Below, in pieces: positions 5,902-13,332 of a stretch of 64,000 nt of DNA. The stretch covers positions 1-64,000 of IMG/VR virus record IMGVR_UViG_3300049793_000123; one strand, written 5' to 3'. Source of the DNA: a virus. Position 1 is the first letter of the stretch. Each line of letters opens with the position of its first letter. Position numbers and translations under genes: made by a program. The notes under the pieces were generated by a model. That model saw only the letters and a list, made by a program, of their open reading frames with translations. It had not been told where the DNA came from and searched no databases.

Positions 5902-6996
5902 ATGTTTAAGACGATCCATCACATCGACGACATCCGTGGCCCGGTAGCCCATAAACCGGAGATCAAGTTTCACCGCCAGCCAAACGGGGTGACCATTGGG
6001 TGCTACAACTTCCAGGACTCTACCACCTTCAACTGTCCCGAGGCGCTGGAGTGCCGTGGCGTCGCTTTTGACGACGACGGAAAGATTGTGTCCCGGCCGC
6101 TGCACAAGTTCTTCAACGCCGGGGAGCGCGGGGAGATCGCCGCTGTGTTCGAGAAGGTCGATGGCAGCATGATCGCCACCTGCTGGGTGAACAAGGAACT
6201 GGGATTCAGGTCCAAGAAGTCGTTCACCTCCGACGTGGTGGAGTTGACTGAGAAGTTCCTCGCCGATCCCAAGAATCGGAACCTCGTGTCGTTTTGTGAG
6301 GAGGTGGCACGCAGTGGCCACACCGCGATCTTTGAGCTTACTCACCCGTTGGCCCGCATTGTGGTCGAACAGCCGGAGCCGCAACTCCGGTTGCTGCATG
6401 TTCGGAACAATGTGACGGGTGAGTATGTCCTTTTGAACCCGAAGCATCCGCTGCACATGCTGATTCGCTGGCGGAATATTCCGCTGGTGCATCGCTTCAC
6501 TGGGCTGGCGCTGCGCGACCTGTTCGAGTCACTGGAAACGATGCAAGGCCAAGAGGGTTACGTGATCCAGTTCACCGACGGCGACATGGTGAAGGTCAAG
6601 TGCTCGTGGTATCTCGACCTGCACAAGGCGATCACTTTCCTGCGTGAGCGCGACATCGCTACACTGGCGCTGCACGAGGAGCTGGATGACGTGAAGGCGA
6701 AGCTGCGCGAGGCGGGGATTGATCTAGCCCAAGTTGAAGCGGTGGAGTCAAGATTGATGGGAATCCTTTCCGGCTTGGTCGATCAGGTTCACTCCACTTA
6801 CGATCACGACAGCTCGCTTTCGCGAAAGGACTTCGCGATCAAGTACCAGCACCACCCGCTGCGCAGCATGCTCATGTTGCAGTTTCAGGACCGCGACATC
6901 CAGTTGGCGAAGTGGTACGAGAAATACCAGCTCAAATCAGATTTCGGGCTGCGCATCCTCGCGGACGGCGCGCGCCGTGAAGCTGTTGAGATTTAA
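5902..6996 (+). CDS. rnl1: T4 RNA ligase 1-like protein
   Basis: A 364-residue protein, close to T4 Rnl1 (374). ATP-dependent RNA ligases rejoin RNA ends, classically tRNA cut in the anticodon loop by host anticodon nucleases. Visible nucleotidyltransferase motifs: I, EKVDGS with Lys85 as the adenylated residue; a conserved CRGVAF...RPLHKFFN segment before it; III, TAIFEL; IV, EGYVIQF; V, VKVKCSWY. The C-terminal third is helical as in the Rnl1 family. ATG 5902 is chosen over a longer frame because the family starts at this point. The gene lies upstream of a tRNA/tRNA-like cluster, consistent with tRNA repair. Confidence 0.85.
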   Translation: MFKTIHHIDDIRGPVAHKPEIKFHRQPNGVTIGCYNFQDSTTFNCPEALECRGVAFDDDGKIVSRPLHKFFNAGERGEIAAVFEKVDGSMIATCWVNKELGFRSKKSFTSDVVELTEKFLADPKNRNLVSFCEEVARSGHTAIFELTHPLARIVVEQPEPQLRLLHVRNNVTGEYVLLNPKHPLHMLIRWRNIPLVHRFTGLALRDLFESLETMQGQEGYVIQFTDGDMVKVKCSWYLDLHKAITFLRERDIATLALHEELDDVKAKLREAGIDLAQVEAVESRLMGILSGLVDQVHSTYDHDSSLSRKDFAIKYQHHPLRSMLMLQFQDRDIQLAKWYEKYQLKSDFGLRILADGARREAVEI

Positions 6997-7002
6997 TCCC
7001 AC

Positions 7003-7042
7003 AGGGGCTTCTAACGCGCTTCGCCTCGCGCTTGGAGCCCCT
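7003..7042. terminator. Hairpin between convergent genes
   Basis: Arms AGGGGCT and AGCCCCT with an inner GCGC/GCGC pair, located between the RNA ligase stop (6996) and the end of the minus-strand gene 7050-7196. Its position suggests a bidirectional terminator. The T-tracts are weak. Confidence 0.45.
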
Positions 7043-7049
7043 CCTCATT

Positions 7050-7196
7050 TCAAACCGGATCAGCGCGCAGCTTTCGGATCGCCTGCTCCAGATTGTCCAA
7101 CTCCTTGGTGATGCCGGGTGTCGAGCCAATATTCTCGGTTTTGATAAGCCGCCAGTATTTTTCCAGCAGCGCCTTGATGATCGTGTCGTCTTTCAT
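7050..7196 (-). CDS. Small protein, 48 aa
   Basis: MKDDTIIKALLEKYWRLIKT then a linker and a second helix (ITKELDNLEQAIRKLRADPV). Two amphipathic helices, good coding composition, stop TGA at 7050-7052. It is a single minus-strand gene facing the RNA ligase. The function is unknown. Confidence 0.55.
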   Translation of the reverse strand: MKDDTIIKALLEKYWRLIKTENIGSTPGITKELDNLEQAIRKLRADPV

Positions 7197-7236
7197 TGTT
7201 GACAAATCCTAACTGATGGGTTACTCACTGTCCATC

Positions 7237-7404
7237 ATGGATTGCCCCAAGTGCGGAAAAGACATCAACGTTGGCCGGCTGATCGGCAAGATCACAAGCC
7301 GGAAGAAGGCGGCTGCCAGCCGGGCCAATGGGAAGCGCGGGGGCAGGCCGAAGAAAACCATCAAACCCAATGAGCGAAGAAAACAAAAACAAGGCGCGCT
7401 TTGA
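7237..7404 (+). CDS. Small zinc-knuckle protein with GKRGGRPKK tail
   Basis: A 55-residue protein starting MDCPKCGKDI: one CxxC, then KAAASRANGKRGGRPKK, a basic motif common in small phage and plasmid proteins and probably nucleic-acid binding. ATG 7216 is an alternative start seven codons earlier. It overlaps the next frame by 35 nt. Confidence 0.55.
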   Translation: MDCPKCGKDINVGRLIGKITSRKKAAASRANGKRGGRPKKTIKPNERRKQKQGAL

Positions 7405-7572
7405 CTACTGCGGATACACGCTTGAATTCAATGAGCGTGAGGAGTCGTGGACGATCTTCGGAGGCGAAGGCGAGTTGACCACACACAAGAATTGCGCGCT
7501 GGCCAAGGAGCGTGTGGACAAGCCGACGACTTGCTGGCGACTTTGGACAAGATCACACTCCCGACCGAATAA
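7370..7572 (+). pseudogene. Small protein with apparent 1-nt frameshift
   Basis: The frame from ATG 7370 (MSEENKNKARFDYCGYTLEF) has good coding character up to about 7520 (ALAKERVDK). Past that point the same frame runs into the next gene, while the +2 frame reads DDLLATLDKITLPTE and stops at 7570-7572, 4 nt before the next ATG. One missing base in 'aagccgacgac' would restore a 67-residue protein. Sequencing error, true mutation or programmed frameshift are all possible. Confidence 0.4.
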
Positions 7573-7576
7573 CCTC

Positions 7577-7966
7577 ATGACCCCCATAACCCGCCGCTCC
7601 TTCACCTCCCGCGTGGTCGCCGCCCTGGCGGGGTTGTTTGCTGGCCTGCCTGCGATGTGGGCGCGCACGCCAAATCCGTACAGGGGTGTGCTCGACGATG
7701 AGGGGCGAGAGTGGCATGAGTTTGTGGTGCGCCGACATCAAGTAGTTGTGGCCCGTCCAAAGGCCACTGGCATCCGGCCCATGGCCCTGAGAGACTGTCA
7801 TTTAAGATGCATGGTCTCCGGCGGTGGAGGGACCGGGGTTGAAGTCCTTTTCTTCGACCAGCCGGGACGTGATGGCGAGGCTATTTGGAGACCGGCATCT
7901 GGGTTGAGGATTTACCGCCTCGAACACGGGCGCGAGGTTTTGTTCTGGCCGAAGGAGGGTGTGTGA
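7577..7966 (+). CDS. Secreted protein with Tat-like signal
   Basis: A 129-residue protein starting MTPITRRSFTSRVVAALAGLFAGLPAMWA. The twin Arg followed by a hydrophobic stretch looks like a Tat (or Sec) signal peptide. The mature part (DEGREWHEFVVRRHQVVVARPK...) is beta-rich with unknown function. The frame is also open upstream to 7370, but I treat that as a separate, frameshifted gene. It ends in GTGA overlap with the next gene. Confidence 0.6.
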   Translation: MTPITRRSFTSRVVAALAGLFAGLPAMWARTPNPYRGVLDDEGREWHEFVVRRHQVVVARPKATGIRPMALRDCHLRCMVSGGGGTGVEVLFFDQPGRDGEAIWRPASGLRIYRLEHGREVLFWPKEGV

Positions 7967-8295
7967 GCACTGAAAATAAACCAGCCAGCGTGCCGGATAA
8001 GCCGGGATATTACTGGCTTCGCTTCTTCGGTGAAGATGTCGCCGCCAAGGTCAGTATAAGAAATGGCGTACTGAAAGCCAGCTTTGGCGATTTGTCGGCA
8101 CAGGTCATCACATTCAGCAATTGGCTTGGTCCAATTCCATCACACGCCGAGTCCAATTCTTGGAAAGAGGCGCTGGAGGCTATTGCGGCGGCCTCACAGG
8201 AAAGAACCGGCGTCTATCCAGATTACGACCTGTTCGCGGATAAAATACTGAACATCGCCAAGAACGCCCTGAGCGCGAAAGGAGAGGGCAATTGA
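7963..8295 (+). CDS. Hypothetical phage protein, GTG start
   Basis: A 110-residue protein. GTG 7963 overlaps the preceding TGA (7964-7966). The N-terminal segment PDKPGYYWLRFFGEDV is a short 'PGYYWxR' type motif seen at the start of many small phage proteins of unknown role. The C-terminal half is helical. The stop overlaps the TTG start of the next gene. Confidence 0.65.
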   Translation: MSTENKPASVPDKPGYYWLRFFGEDVAAKVSIRNGVLKASFGDLSAQVITFSNWLGPIPSHAESNSWKEALEAIAAASQERTGVYPDYDLFADKILNIAKNALSAKGEGN

Positions 8296-8579
8296 CCAAA
8301 GAGCGACAAGAACAGTTGGAGACGATTCAGCCGGGCATTAACGCTTACCGCGCGCTGACTGAATGCCTCGACGCCATCCGCCAGCGGGACTCCCAACTCA
8401 CCGCCGCGCTCGGCCGCGAGCGGGTGCTGAAAGAGAAGGTGGAACACTGGAAAAATATGGCCATGAAATTTAGCGTGGACGAGGCCGGTCTTTGTCAAAG
8501 GTGCTTCAACTGGGATGGTGAGCACGCCGCCAATTGCGAGACGGGCCAAGCCTTGTCTGAAACGGAGGAAAAGAAGTGA
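8292..8579 (+). CDS. Coiled-coil protein with C-terminal Cys pair, TTG start
   Basis: A 95-residue protein using TTG at 8292-8294 in a TTGA overlap. Residues 1-60 form a helical/coiled region (EQLETIQPGINAYRALTECLDAIRQRDSQL...). The C-terminal part has CQRCFNWDGEHAANC, a likely zinc site. The function is unknown. Confidence 0.6.
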   Translation: MTKERQEQLETIQPGINAYRALTECLDAIRQRDSQLTAALGRERVLKEKVEHWKNMAMKFSVDEAGLCQRCFNWDGEHAANCETGQALSETEEKK

Positions 8580-8668
8580 CCTCTGAGTGCGACCTCTGCC
8601 ACGACTATTTCCAAGACTCCGACCTTGAGTGGTCTGGCACGCAGTGGTTGTGCTCCAAGTGCCGGTGA
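8576..8668 (+). CDS. 30-aa zinc-binding microprotein
   Basis: GTG start in GTGA overlap with the previous stop; product MTSECDLCHDYFQDSDLEWS then GTQWLCSKCR. Two CxxC pairs (residues 5-8 and 26-29) give a complete four-Cys zinc ribbon in 30 residues. Very short, but the overlap and the intact metal site support it. Confidence 0.5.
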   Translation: MTSECDLCHDYFQDSDLEWSGTQWLCSKCR

Positions 8669-8682
8669 GTTACCATCCCCTC

Positions 8683-8994
8683 ATGACCATCCAACAACTC
8701 CAGCCCCCCCAACTCCTCCAAGAGAATCGGAATCTCCGCCAACAGGTCGTCGGCCTGATTGCCGAGAACAACCTGCTGCGCGCCCAGGCTGTCCCGCCAG
8801 TGGCTCCGGTTCCACTGTCCATGCGGGAAGGCATACTTCGGAACGATGCCGATTCCAGCGGGCTCCTGTTGCTGGCGATCATGAAGGCGGCGAAGATGCC
8901 ATCGGACGGGGGGCTCACGGCCAAGGATTTGCCCGTGTTCGTGTCCGGGCTGGTGGTGGAATTGGAGAAGTTGCGCAAGAAGGTTAAAAAGTGA
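8683..8994 (+). CDS. Leucine-zipper-like small protein
   Basis: A 103-residue protein starting MTIQQLQPPQLLQENRNLRQ. Residues 10-36 are a coiled coil with Leu at heptad spacing, followed by a Pro-rich linker and a helical C-terminus ending in a Lys-rich tail. It overlaps the convergent minus-strand gene by 11 nt at its end. Confidence 0.6.
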   Translation: MTIQQLQPPQLLQENRNLRQQVVGLIAENNLLRAQAVPPVAPVPLSMREGILRNDADSSGLLLLAIMKAAKMPSDGGLTAKDLPVFVSGLVVELEKLRKKVKK

Positions 8995-9415
8995 GGCGAC
9001 ATTTCTCATTCAGACACCGGCCAGACATCCACCGCTCGGTGCCCCATGTGTCAAACTCAATGGTAAGCCAGAACGCGCCACACTTGGGGCATTCCTGTTC
9101 CGCCTTCCGTGTCATTAGGTCTGGCTCCATGCCTTGAAGGTGTGGCAACCAAAATGAAGCAGCCTTGGTCATGGCCTCGACATCCGCGCGGAACTCGGCG
9201 AGGTATTCGGCCTTTTCCTTGGCCAGCCGGTCGTCTGGAATGAACTCGCACTTGGGGCACGCGGCCCGGCGCTCTGACATGGTGAATGTGTTGCCGGTCA
9301 TGAACACGCACGGCACGATCTCCGCGCTGCAAACACTGCCGTAGCACACATTGGCCGCGCACCGATACTGATTGGTGCTGGTGAAGTGGCGGCAGTCTTG
9401 GGTTTGGTCTCTCAC
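8984..9415 (-). CDS. Cysteine-rich zinc-ribbon protein
   Basis: A 143-residue protein starting at GTG 9415, which overlaps the upstream stop (9412-9414). It has at least ten Cys, including CPKCEF (about residue 54) and CPKCGAFW...CLNEKC near the end, so one or two zinc ribbons are likely. The longer frame upstream is a shadow. The function is unknown. Confidence 0.6.
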   Translation of the reverse strand: MRDQTQDCRHFTSTNQYRCAANVCYGSVCSAEIVPCVFMTGNTFTMSERRAACPKCEFIPDDRLAKEKAEYLAEFRADVEAMTKAASFWLPHLQGMEPDLMTRKAEQECPKCGAFWLTIEFDTWGTERWMSGRCLNEKCRLTF

Positions 9416-9732
9416 TTGCCCTCCATTTCCTTGACGTACCGAATGAACCCCTTGGCGAACTCGTAGCCCTCGCGCTGCTTGGCTTCTTTCCACGCATCGG
9501 GGTCGGACTTCAGTGTGAACCCAATCAGCTTTCCACTCGCGTACATATGCCCCGTGTTGGTGTCCGTGTAGTTGAGTTTTGGATCGAACACCTTCCGCAT
9601 GTCCATGACGTGATAGCCCAGCAGTTGGAGGCCGACTCGGGAATCCTCGGTCGCGGATTTGGCGCGCTTCCAAGATAACGCGGAAATGGCCGACGCGGCG
9701 GACATCAGGACCACCAAGATCGCGAATCTCAC
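9412..9732 (-). CDS. Small protein with N-terminal membrane or signal segment
   Basis: A 106-residue protein from GTG 9732 (GTGA overlap with the upstream gene). The first 20 residues (MRFAILVVLMSAASAISALS) form a hydrophobic segment, either a signal peptide or a membrane anchor. The rest is soluble (GLQLLGYHVMDMRKVFDPK...). The function is unknown. Confidence 0.6.
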   Translation of the reverse strand: MRFAILVVLMSAASAISALSWKRAKSATEDSRVGLQLLGYHVMDMRKVFDPKLNYTDTNTGHMYASGKLIGFTLKSDPDAWKEAKQREGYEFAKGFIRYVKEMEGK

Positions 9733-10034
9733 TTGGCCACCCTCCAAAACCCCGTCTTCACGTCGAGTATGAGGGTGAGCTTGCGCCCCCACTTGGTGGC
9801 CTGCGCGTAGTCGTTGATCTGGCCGAGGGTGAGGTCGCAGTCGGCACCGGACTCCAGCTTGGAAATGTGGCCTTGGGTTACGCCCAGAGTCTTGGCGAGT
9901 TCCAACTGCTTGTTTCCGTTCGCAATCCGCATGCACGCCAGCGACGTGCAGACGCGGCTATTGGGCTTCAACCGGTGGAGATCACGCTCGGCAGGGTCGA
10001 TGATGCGCGCCTTGAGTGTTGGGGTGGTTTTCAA
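9729..10034 (-). CDS. XRE-type helix-turn-helix protein, TTG start
   Basis: A 101-residue protein. The start is TTG 10032-10034, in TTGA overlap with the upstream stop. Residues 35-65 (RIANGNKQLELAKTLGVTQGHISKLESG) are a classic XRE helix-turn-helix with the recognition helix TQGHISKLE. A positively charged C-terminus follows. It is a likely transcription regulator or antitoxin-like partner within this four-gene minus-strand group. Confidence 0.75.
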   Translation of the reverse strand: MKTTPTLKARIIDPAERDLHRLKPNSRVCTSLACMRIANGNKQLELAKTLGVTQGHISKLESGADCDLTLGQINDYAQATKWGRKLTLILDVKTGFWRVAK

Positions 10035-10219
10035 AGTCGGATAATGACCGCGATCTGGTTGATGTCGATGTGAAGGATGTTTGGGCCTTCAACACCGTCG
10101 AGCTTGTAGCCGTGGAACTCGGTGGTCTCGGTGTTGAACTTGCAAGTGCAACTCTCAGCCTTGATGTCGAAGTGAGCACCACCCTTCAGGAAGAACCGCC
10201 ACTTTTTAAGGTTGTCCAT
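10031..10219 (-). CDS. Small hypothetical protein
   Basis: A 62-residue protein starting MDNLKKWRFFLKGG. Beta-rich (HFDIKAESCTCKFNTETTEFHGYKL...ILHIDINQIAVI), so probably a small barrel. It is the first gene of the 8984-10219 minus-strand group; the promoter should lie in 10220-10286, shared with the divergent plus gene. Confidence 0.6.
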   Translation of the reverse strand: MDNLKKWRFFLKGGAHFDIKAESCTCKFNTETTEFHGYKLDGVEGPNILHIDINQIAVIIRL

Positions 10220-10286
10220 GCGGTGACAGTATTCCACCTCGGAATTTATTCAAGGAAAATGTTTGACTCGATTATTCCAAGGCGTA

Positions 10287-10571
10287 ATGTCGGTGGCGAG
10301 ACAGAAAGCCATCATGACCCTCCTCCACATCATTTGGGAAGACTCCCACCACCGCTCGGGATGGACCGACGAGCGCGAGCCTGCCAAGCCTATGGTGATT
10401 CACTCCATCGGCTGGCTGGTTAGTGAGACGGATACCGCCATCACCCTCAGCGCGAACGTGGAGCACACTGAGTCGCAGTGGTGCTGCGAAATGACAATTC
10501 CGAAGCGGTGTGTCATAGCGCGGCACGAACTGGATCAGCGGCTTCTGAACGGTGCTCCTGGAAGGATTTAA
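10287..10571 (+). CDS. Conserved small phage protein
   Basis: A 94-residue protein from ATG 10287, which has AAGGCG just upstream as a possible Shine-Dalgarno; ATG 10314 (MTLLHIIWEDSHHRSGWTD) is the alternative. The pattern IIWEDSxxRSGWTDE, SIGWLVSETDxxITL, EMTIPKRCVIxRHEL is that of a widespread small phage protein with no known role. Confidence 0.65.
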   Translation: MSVARQKAIMTLLHIIWEDSHHRSGWTDEREPAKPMVIHSIGWLVSETDTAITLSANVEHTESQWCCEMTIPKRCVIARHELDQRLLNGAPGRI

Positions 10572-10613
10572 TAAAATGGTCGAACGCTATCGGTTCACAC
10601 GACTAACACTTGG

Positions 10614-10952
10614 TTAAACGTTCTCCACTTCCAACCCCAAGGCGTGGGCATTGCGAGCCACGAACAAACCCAACGCCGCGTGCGCATCTCGATGCTCCAT
10701 TTCCGCGTATCCTTTGGGCTGGCCGTCCAGCCAGAAGTCCACATGAAAGCCTTGAACGCGCGGAGTGAAACGAATCTTGATATGCTGGCGAGTCGCGGAC
10801 AGCAGCTCGTTGCGCTCTCGGACGGCCAGCAGGAGACCGCCCACCTGATCGGAAGGGTTGATCTCGCCTGCCTCCCATTGGCGCAGCGTGGCACCAATTT
10901 GGGCGGATGGGGTGGGGTGGGTTTCGGAGGGTGCTACAATTGCTGGTTTCAT
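10614..10952 (-). CDS. Hypothetical protein divergent from an HTH repressor
   Basis: A 112-residue protein starting MKPAIVAPSETHPTPSAQIG. Residues 18-35 (IGATLRQWEAGEINPSDQVG) recall an 'xLRQWExG' HTH fragment, followed by a domain with HIKIRFTPRVQGFHVDFWLDG. It lies back to back with the HTH gene 11039-11254, an arrangement typical of paired regulators, but its role is not established. Confidence 0.55.
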   Translation of the reverse strand: MKPAIVAPSETHPTPSAQIGATLRQWEAGEINPSDQVGGLLLAVRERNELLSATRQHIKIRFTPRVQGFHVDFWLDGQPKGYAEMEHRDAHAALGLFVARNAHALGLEVENV

Positions 10953-11002
10953 ATTTTTGAAACGTAATCGCGCGGGGAATGTGTGGCAAGTGAAATTCGT
11001 GG

Positions 11003-11031
11003 TTGACAGTTCTTTTAACAAAACCCATTGT
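11003..11031 (+). promoter_or_regulatory. Sigma70-like promoter
   Basis: A perfect -35 TTGACA (11003-11008), a 17-nt spacer and a weak -10 CATTGT (11026-11031). Transcription would begin near 11038, next to the GTG start of the HTH gene, giving a nearly leaderless mRNA. Confidence 0.4.
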
Positions 11032-11038
11032 CGGCCAA

Positions 11039-11254
11039 GTGAAGCAGCAATTCCAATTGCAAATCGACATCGGGAACCGGATTGCGACCAAGCGCGGGAA
11101 GATCGGCCTGTCGTTTTTGAATCTGGCCAAGAAGGCTGGCGTATCCAAGGGCACGCTGTCCTGCGTCGAGCGCGGTTTGAGAGCGCCGAACATTCTGACG
11201 CTGATCCGCATTGCCAACGCGCTGGGGACGACGGTGCAGCGGTTGATTTCGTAA
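11039..11254 (+). CDS. XRE/Cro-CI-type helix-turn-helix repressor
   Basis: A 71-residue protein from GTG 11039 (MKQQFQLQIDIGNRIATKRG); the frame is open further upstream to TTG 11003, which overlaps the promoter and is less likely. Residues about 11-65 are an XRE domain: IGNRIATKRG, LAKKAGVSKGTLSCVERG (HTH) and PNILTLIRIANALG. It has no dimerisation or protease domain, so it is Cro-like. With the divergent gene at 10952 it forms a small regulatory switch. Confidence 0.8.
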   Translation: MKQQFQLQIDIGNRIATKRGKIGLSFLNLAKKAGVSKGTLSCVERGLRAPNILTLIRIANALGTTVQRLIS

Positions 11255-11264
11255 TACAAAAATC

Positions 11265-11891
11265 ATGAGCTTGAATCCTTGCAAGTGTGGGTCGGAAAAC
11301 ATCTGTCCACACGCCGGACAAAGCTGGCCAGCTGTGTGGCACGCAGTTCAATGCATGTCCTGCGGAAAGACAACTTTGCAACTTCCAAGTGAAGTGGATG
11401 CGCAGATATCGTGGAACAAGGAGAACCCCGCCCCAGAACCCAACTCAACCTGCTGCCAGCGCGGCTGCTCCGACGCGCCCAAGGCCACGCCGTCCACGCC
11501 GGTTTGGAATGTGCATCTGAAGGATGGTCGGGTTGCGAAGGTGGTGGCTCATCACTGCTCATCCGATTCTCACAGCGTGATATTTCTCAATAACCTTGAG
11601 GAAGACGTGGCGGAATTCTGGCCCAAAGACATCGACTTCATCGCGCGCGACGGGGCGGTGGAGATTGTGCCTGCGGACCCAAAATCCGCCCCAGACGTTC
11701 AGCCTGGCGGCGGAGAATGCTTCGAGAATTTCTGTGCTCGTAACAAGGTTCAGCCTGACATGACGTTCGCGTACCACGCGTGGATCGCGGAGAGGAAGAA
11801 GTCCGCCCCGAATCAGGATACACTGCCAACGGTTGAGGATGTGCAGAAGATTTACCAAGAAGAAAAGACAGTACCACCTCGACGAACATGA
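11265..11891 (+). CDS. Lar-like zinc-ribbon protein with long extension
   Basis: A 208-residue protein. Residues 1-52 (PCKCGSEN...VQCMSCGKTT...AQISWNKE) match the pattern of restriction-alleviation Lar proteins: CxCGS, C-x-x-CG, then A-x-x-xWN. The remaining 150 residues are not Lar-like: a middle part with WNVHLKDGRVAKVV and a C-terminal helical part. Calling it anti-restriction is inference from the N-terminus only. Confidence 0.6.
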   Translation: MSLNPCKCGSENICPHAGQSWPAVWHAVQCMSCGKTTLQLPSEVDAQISWNKENPAPEPNSTCCQRGCSDAPKATPSTPVWNVHLKDGRVAKVVAHHCSSDSHSVIFLNNLEEDVAEFWPKDIDFIARDGAVEIVPADPKSAPDVQPGGGECFENFCARNKVQPDMTFAYHAWIAERKKSAPNQDTLPTVEDVQKIYQEEKTVPPRRT

Positions 11892-12166
11892 AGGTCTTTA
11901 TCACCAAGCACGCCTTGACAGCCGGTATCGAGGAAGCCGAGGTTGAGGTATCTCCGAGGTCGCCTGATGTGGTGTCATGTGGCGAGGGTTATGACAAGCG
12001 ATATTACCACAAGCCGGATTGGCATAAGGATCGGGATTCGGCGATCAGCCATGCCGAGCAAATTCGCGCATCCAGAGTGGCAGACTTGCTTGGTGAGGTA
12101 GCGCGGTTGAAGGCGCTCAGGTTTTGGCCGGAGCATTGGCGGTTGAAACCCGTCAAACAGTTATGA
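11888..12166 (+). CDS. Small phage protein (MKVFITKHALTxGI type)
   Basis: A 92-residue protein in ATGA overlap with the gene before it. The start MKVFITKHALTAGIEEAEVE with the later YYHKPDWHKDRDSAISHAEQIR resembles a widespread phage protein family of unknown function. A C-terminal helix (VADLLGEVARLKAL) follows. It also overlaps the next ATG by 4 nt. Confidence 0.6.
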   Translation: MKVFITKHALTAGIEEAEVEVSPRSPDVVSCGEGYDKRYYHKPDWHKDRDSAISHAEQIRASRVADLLGEVARLKALRFWPEHWRLKPVKQL

Positions 12167-12873
12167 ACATTCGAGAATCCAGAGAAAGAAAAATCGTGTG
12201 GTGCGGGTTGGTGGCGCTGAGCGTGTTATTTTCCGCTTGGGGCTGGATGACCAGAGGGTCTTCCGCCGAGTTTACCAATTGGAATGAATTCGTTGCCTCC
12301 ATCAAGCCGGATAAGAATGGCCATCGCTGGGTGAACCGAGGTCCGACAACGATTGGATTTATCACCACCAACAAAGATGATGCCAGGCCGACCGCCAGCG
12401 AGACAATTTTTCTTTCCACGAATAAGGCCACTGGAATCACCACCAACACAACCGATGTTGGCACTTGGCAAATTTTCAGCATCGACCTGCTCTCGAACAC
12501 CAATCGCGTCAATTTCGGTTTGAATTGGATCAAAGAGGTGTGCTGGGAATTGGAGGGCGTTACGATCACCCGTCCAGTCTGGCTGGTCGAAACCAATTGG
12601 GTGACTGTGGCGCATGTGCAACCTGAGAAGATCACGAGGTTGGATGATCCGATGGCCAACAGGGCAACCGCCGAACTCATGACCGCCAACGCCATTCAAG
12701 TGATCCAGCGCGGTGACGTGTCCTCCAACCTTGTGGCGTGGGTTTACGGCCACGGCGTGACCAATACTGTGCGATTCAAGAGCATCCCGATTCCTGAGTG
12801 GTCGAATGAGGAGCGGAGATTGTTGGAATATCACCAGAGCCCGTTCATCACACCGGGGTTAATTGGATGGTGA
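12163..12873 (+). CDS. Membrane-anchored or secreted protein
   Basis: A 236-residue protein from ATG 12163 (ATGA overlap). A basic N-terminus (MNIRESRERK) precedes one membrane segment (IVWCGLVALSVLFSAWGW, about residues 11-28). The exported part is Thr/Asn/Trp-rich (TNTTDVGTW, VETNWVTVAH), like other secreted proteins in this window. The function is unknown. It is the last protein gene before the RNA cluster. Confidence 0.6.
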   Translation: MNIRESRERKIVWCGLVALSVLFSAWGWMTRGSSAEFTNWNEFVASIKPDKNGHRWVNRGPTTIGFITTNKDDARPTASETIFLSTNKATGITTNTTDVGTWQIFSIDLLSNTNRVNFGLNWIKEVCWELEGVTITRPVWLVETNWVTVAHVQPEKITRLDDPMANRATAELMTANAIQVIQRGDVSSNLVAWVYGHGVTNTVRFKSIPIPEWSNEERRLLEYHQSPFITPGLIGW

Positions 12874-12919
12874 ATCAACTTGCCAAAACGTATTCTGTGT
12901 GGTTGGTTTCTGACGCACC

Positions 12920-12986
12920 GGCGTAGTGGTGTAGATGCACACGGACTATGACAGTCCGAAGGTGGGGTGTGACTCCCTGATGCGCC
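12920..12986 (+). tRNA. tRNA-like element, degenerate
   Basis: The ends pair as an acceptor stem (GGCGTA with TGCGCC, one G-T). Inside are GTG/CAC as a minimal D stem, a strong CGGAC/GTCCG stem in the anticodon position, and GGG/CCC with GTGTGACT as a T arm. The anticodon loop TATGACA lacks U33, so no decoding identity is given. It may be a tRNA relic or another structured RNA. Confidence 0.3.
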
Positions 12987-13248
12987 TTCAGTTTTTGACT
13001 GCGAATGCCCATGCGGACTACATTTTAACGTTCGTCTGCACAACTTTTGTCGCGGTTATTTTGATTTTGGATTCAGCGGTTCACTCCGCAAGATGGCCAG
13101 CACTGGCAAGACTACCGCTAGCACGGTCCCCGGTGGCAACCATTGAGTCCGCCAATAGCGCCTGTGACCTGATTGGCGAAGACGAGCATGGTCCACCCGA
13201 TCATAAGCAGGCCATTTTACGCTCGGGTAGCAGACATTGATAAATGCG

Positions 13249-13326
13249 GCATGGGCGACGGCTCATGTGCTCTGCGGAATCAAGCGCTTGGTTCCAATGA
13301 TGCCGGTTCAATTCCGGCCCCTTGCA
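13249..13326 (+). tRNA. tRNA-like element with canonical T arm
   Basis: T arm GCCGG-TTCAATT-CCGGC is canonical. The acceptor GCATGGG pairs with CCCTTGC at six of seven positions. The centre forms a 9-bp self-complementary hairpin (GGAATCAAG/CTTGGTTCC) instead of a normal 17-nt anticodon arm, and the D arm is unclear. It is likely tRNA-derived; function uncertain. Confidence 0.35.
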
Positions 13327-13332
13327 GAATTT

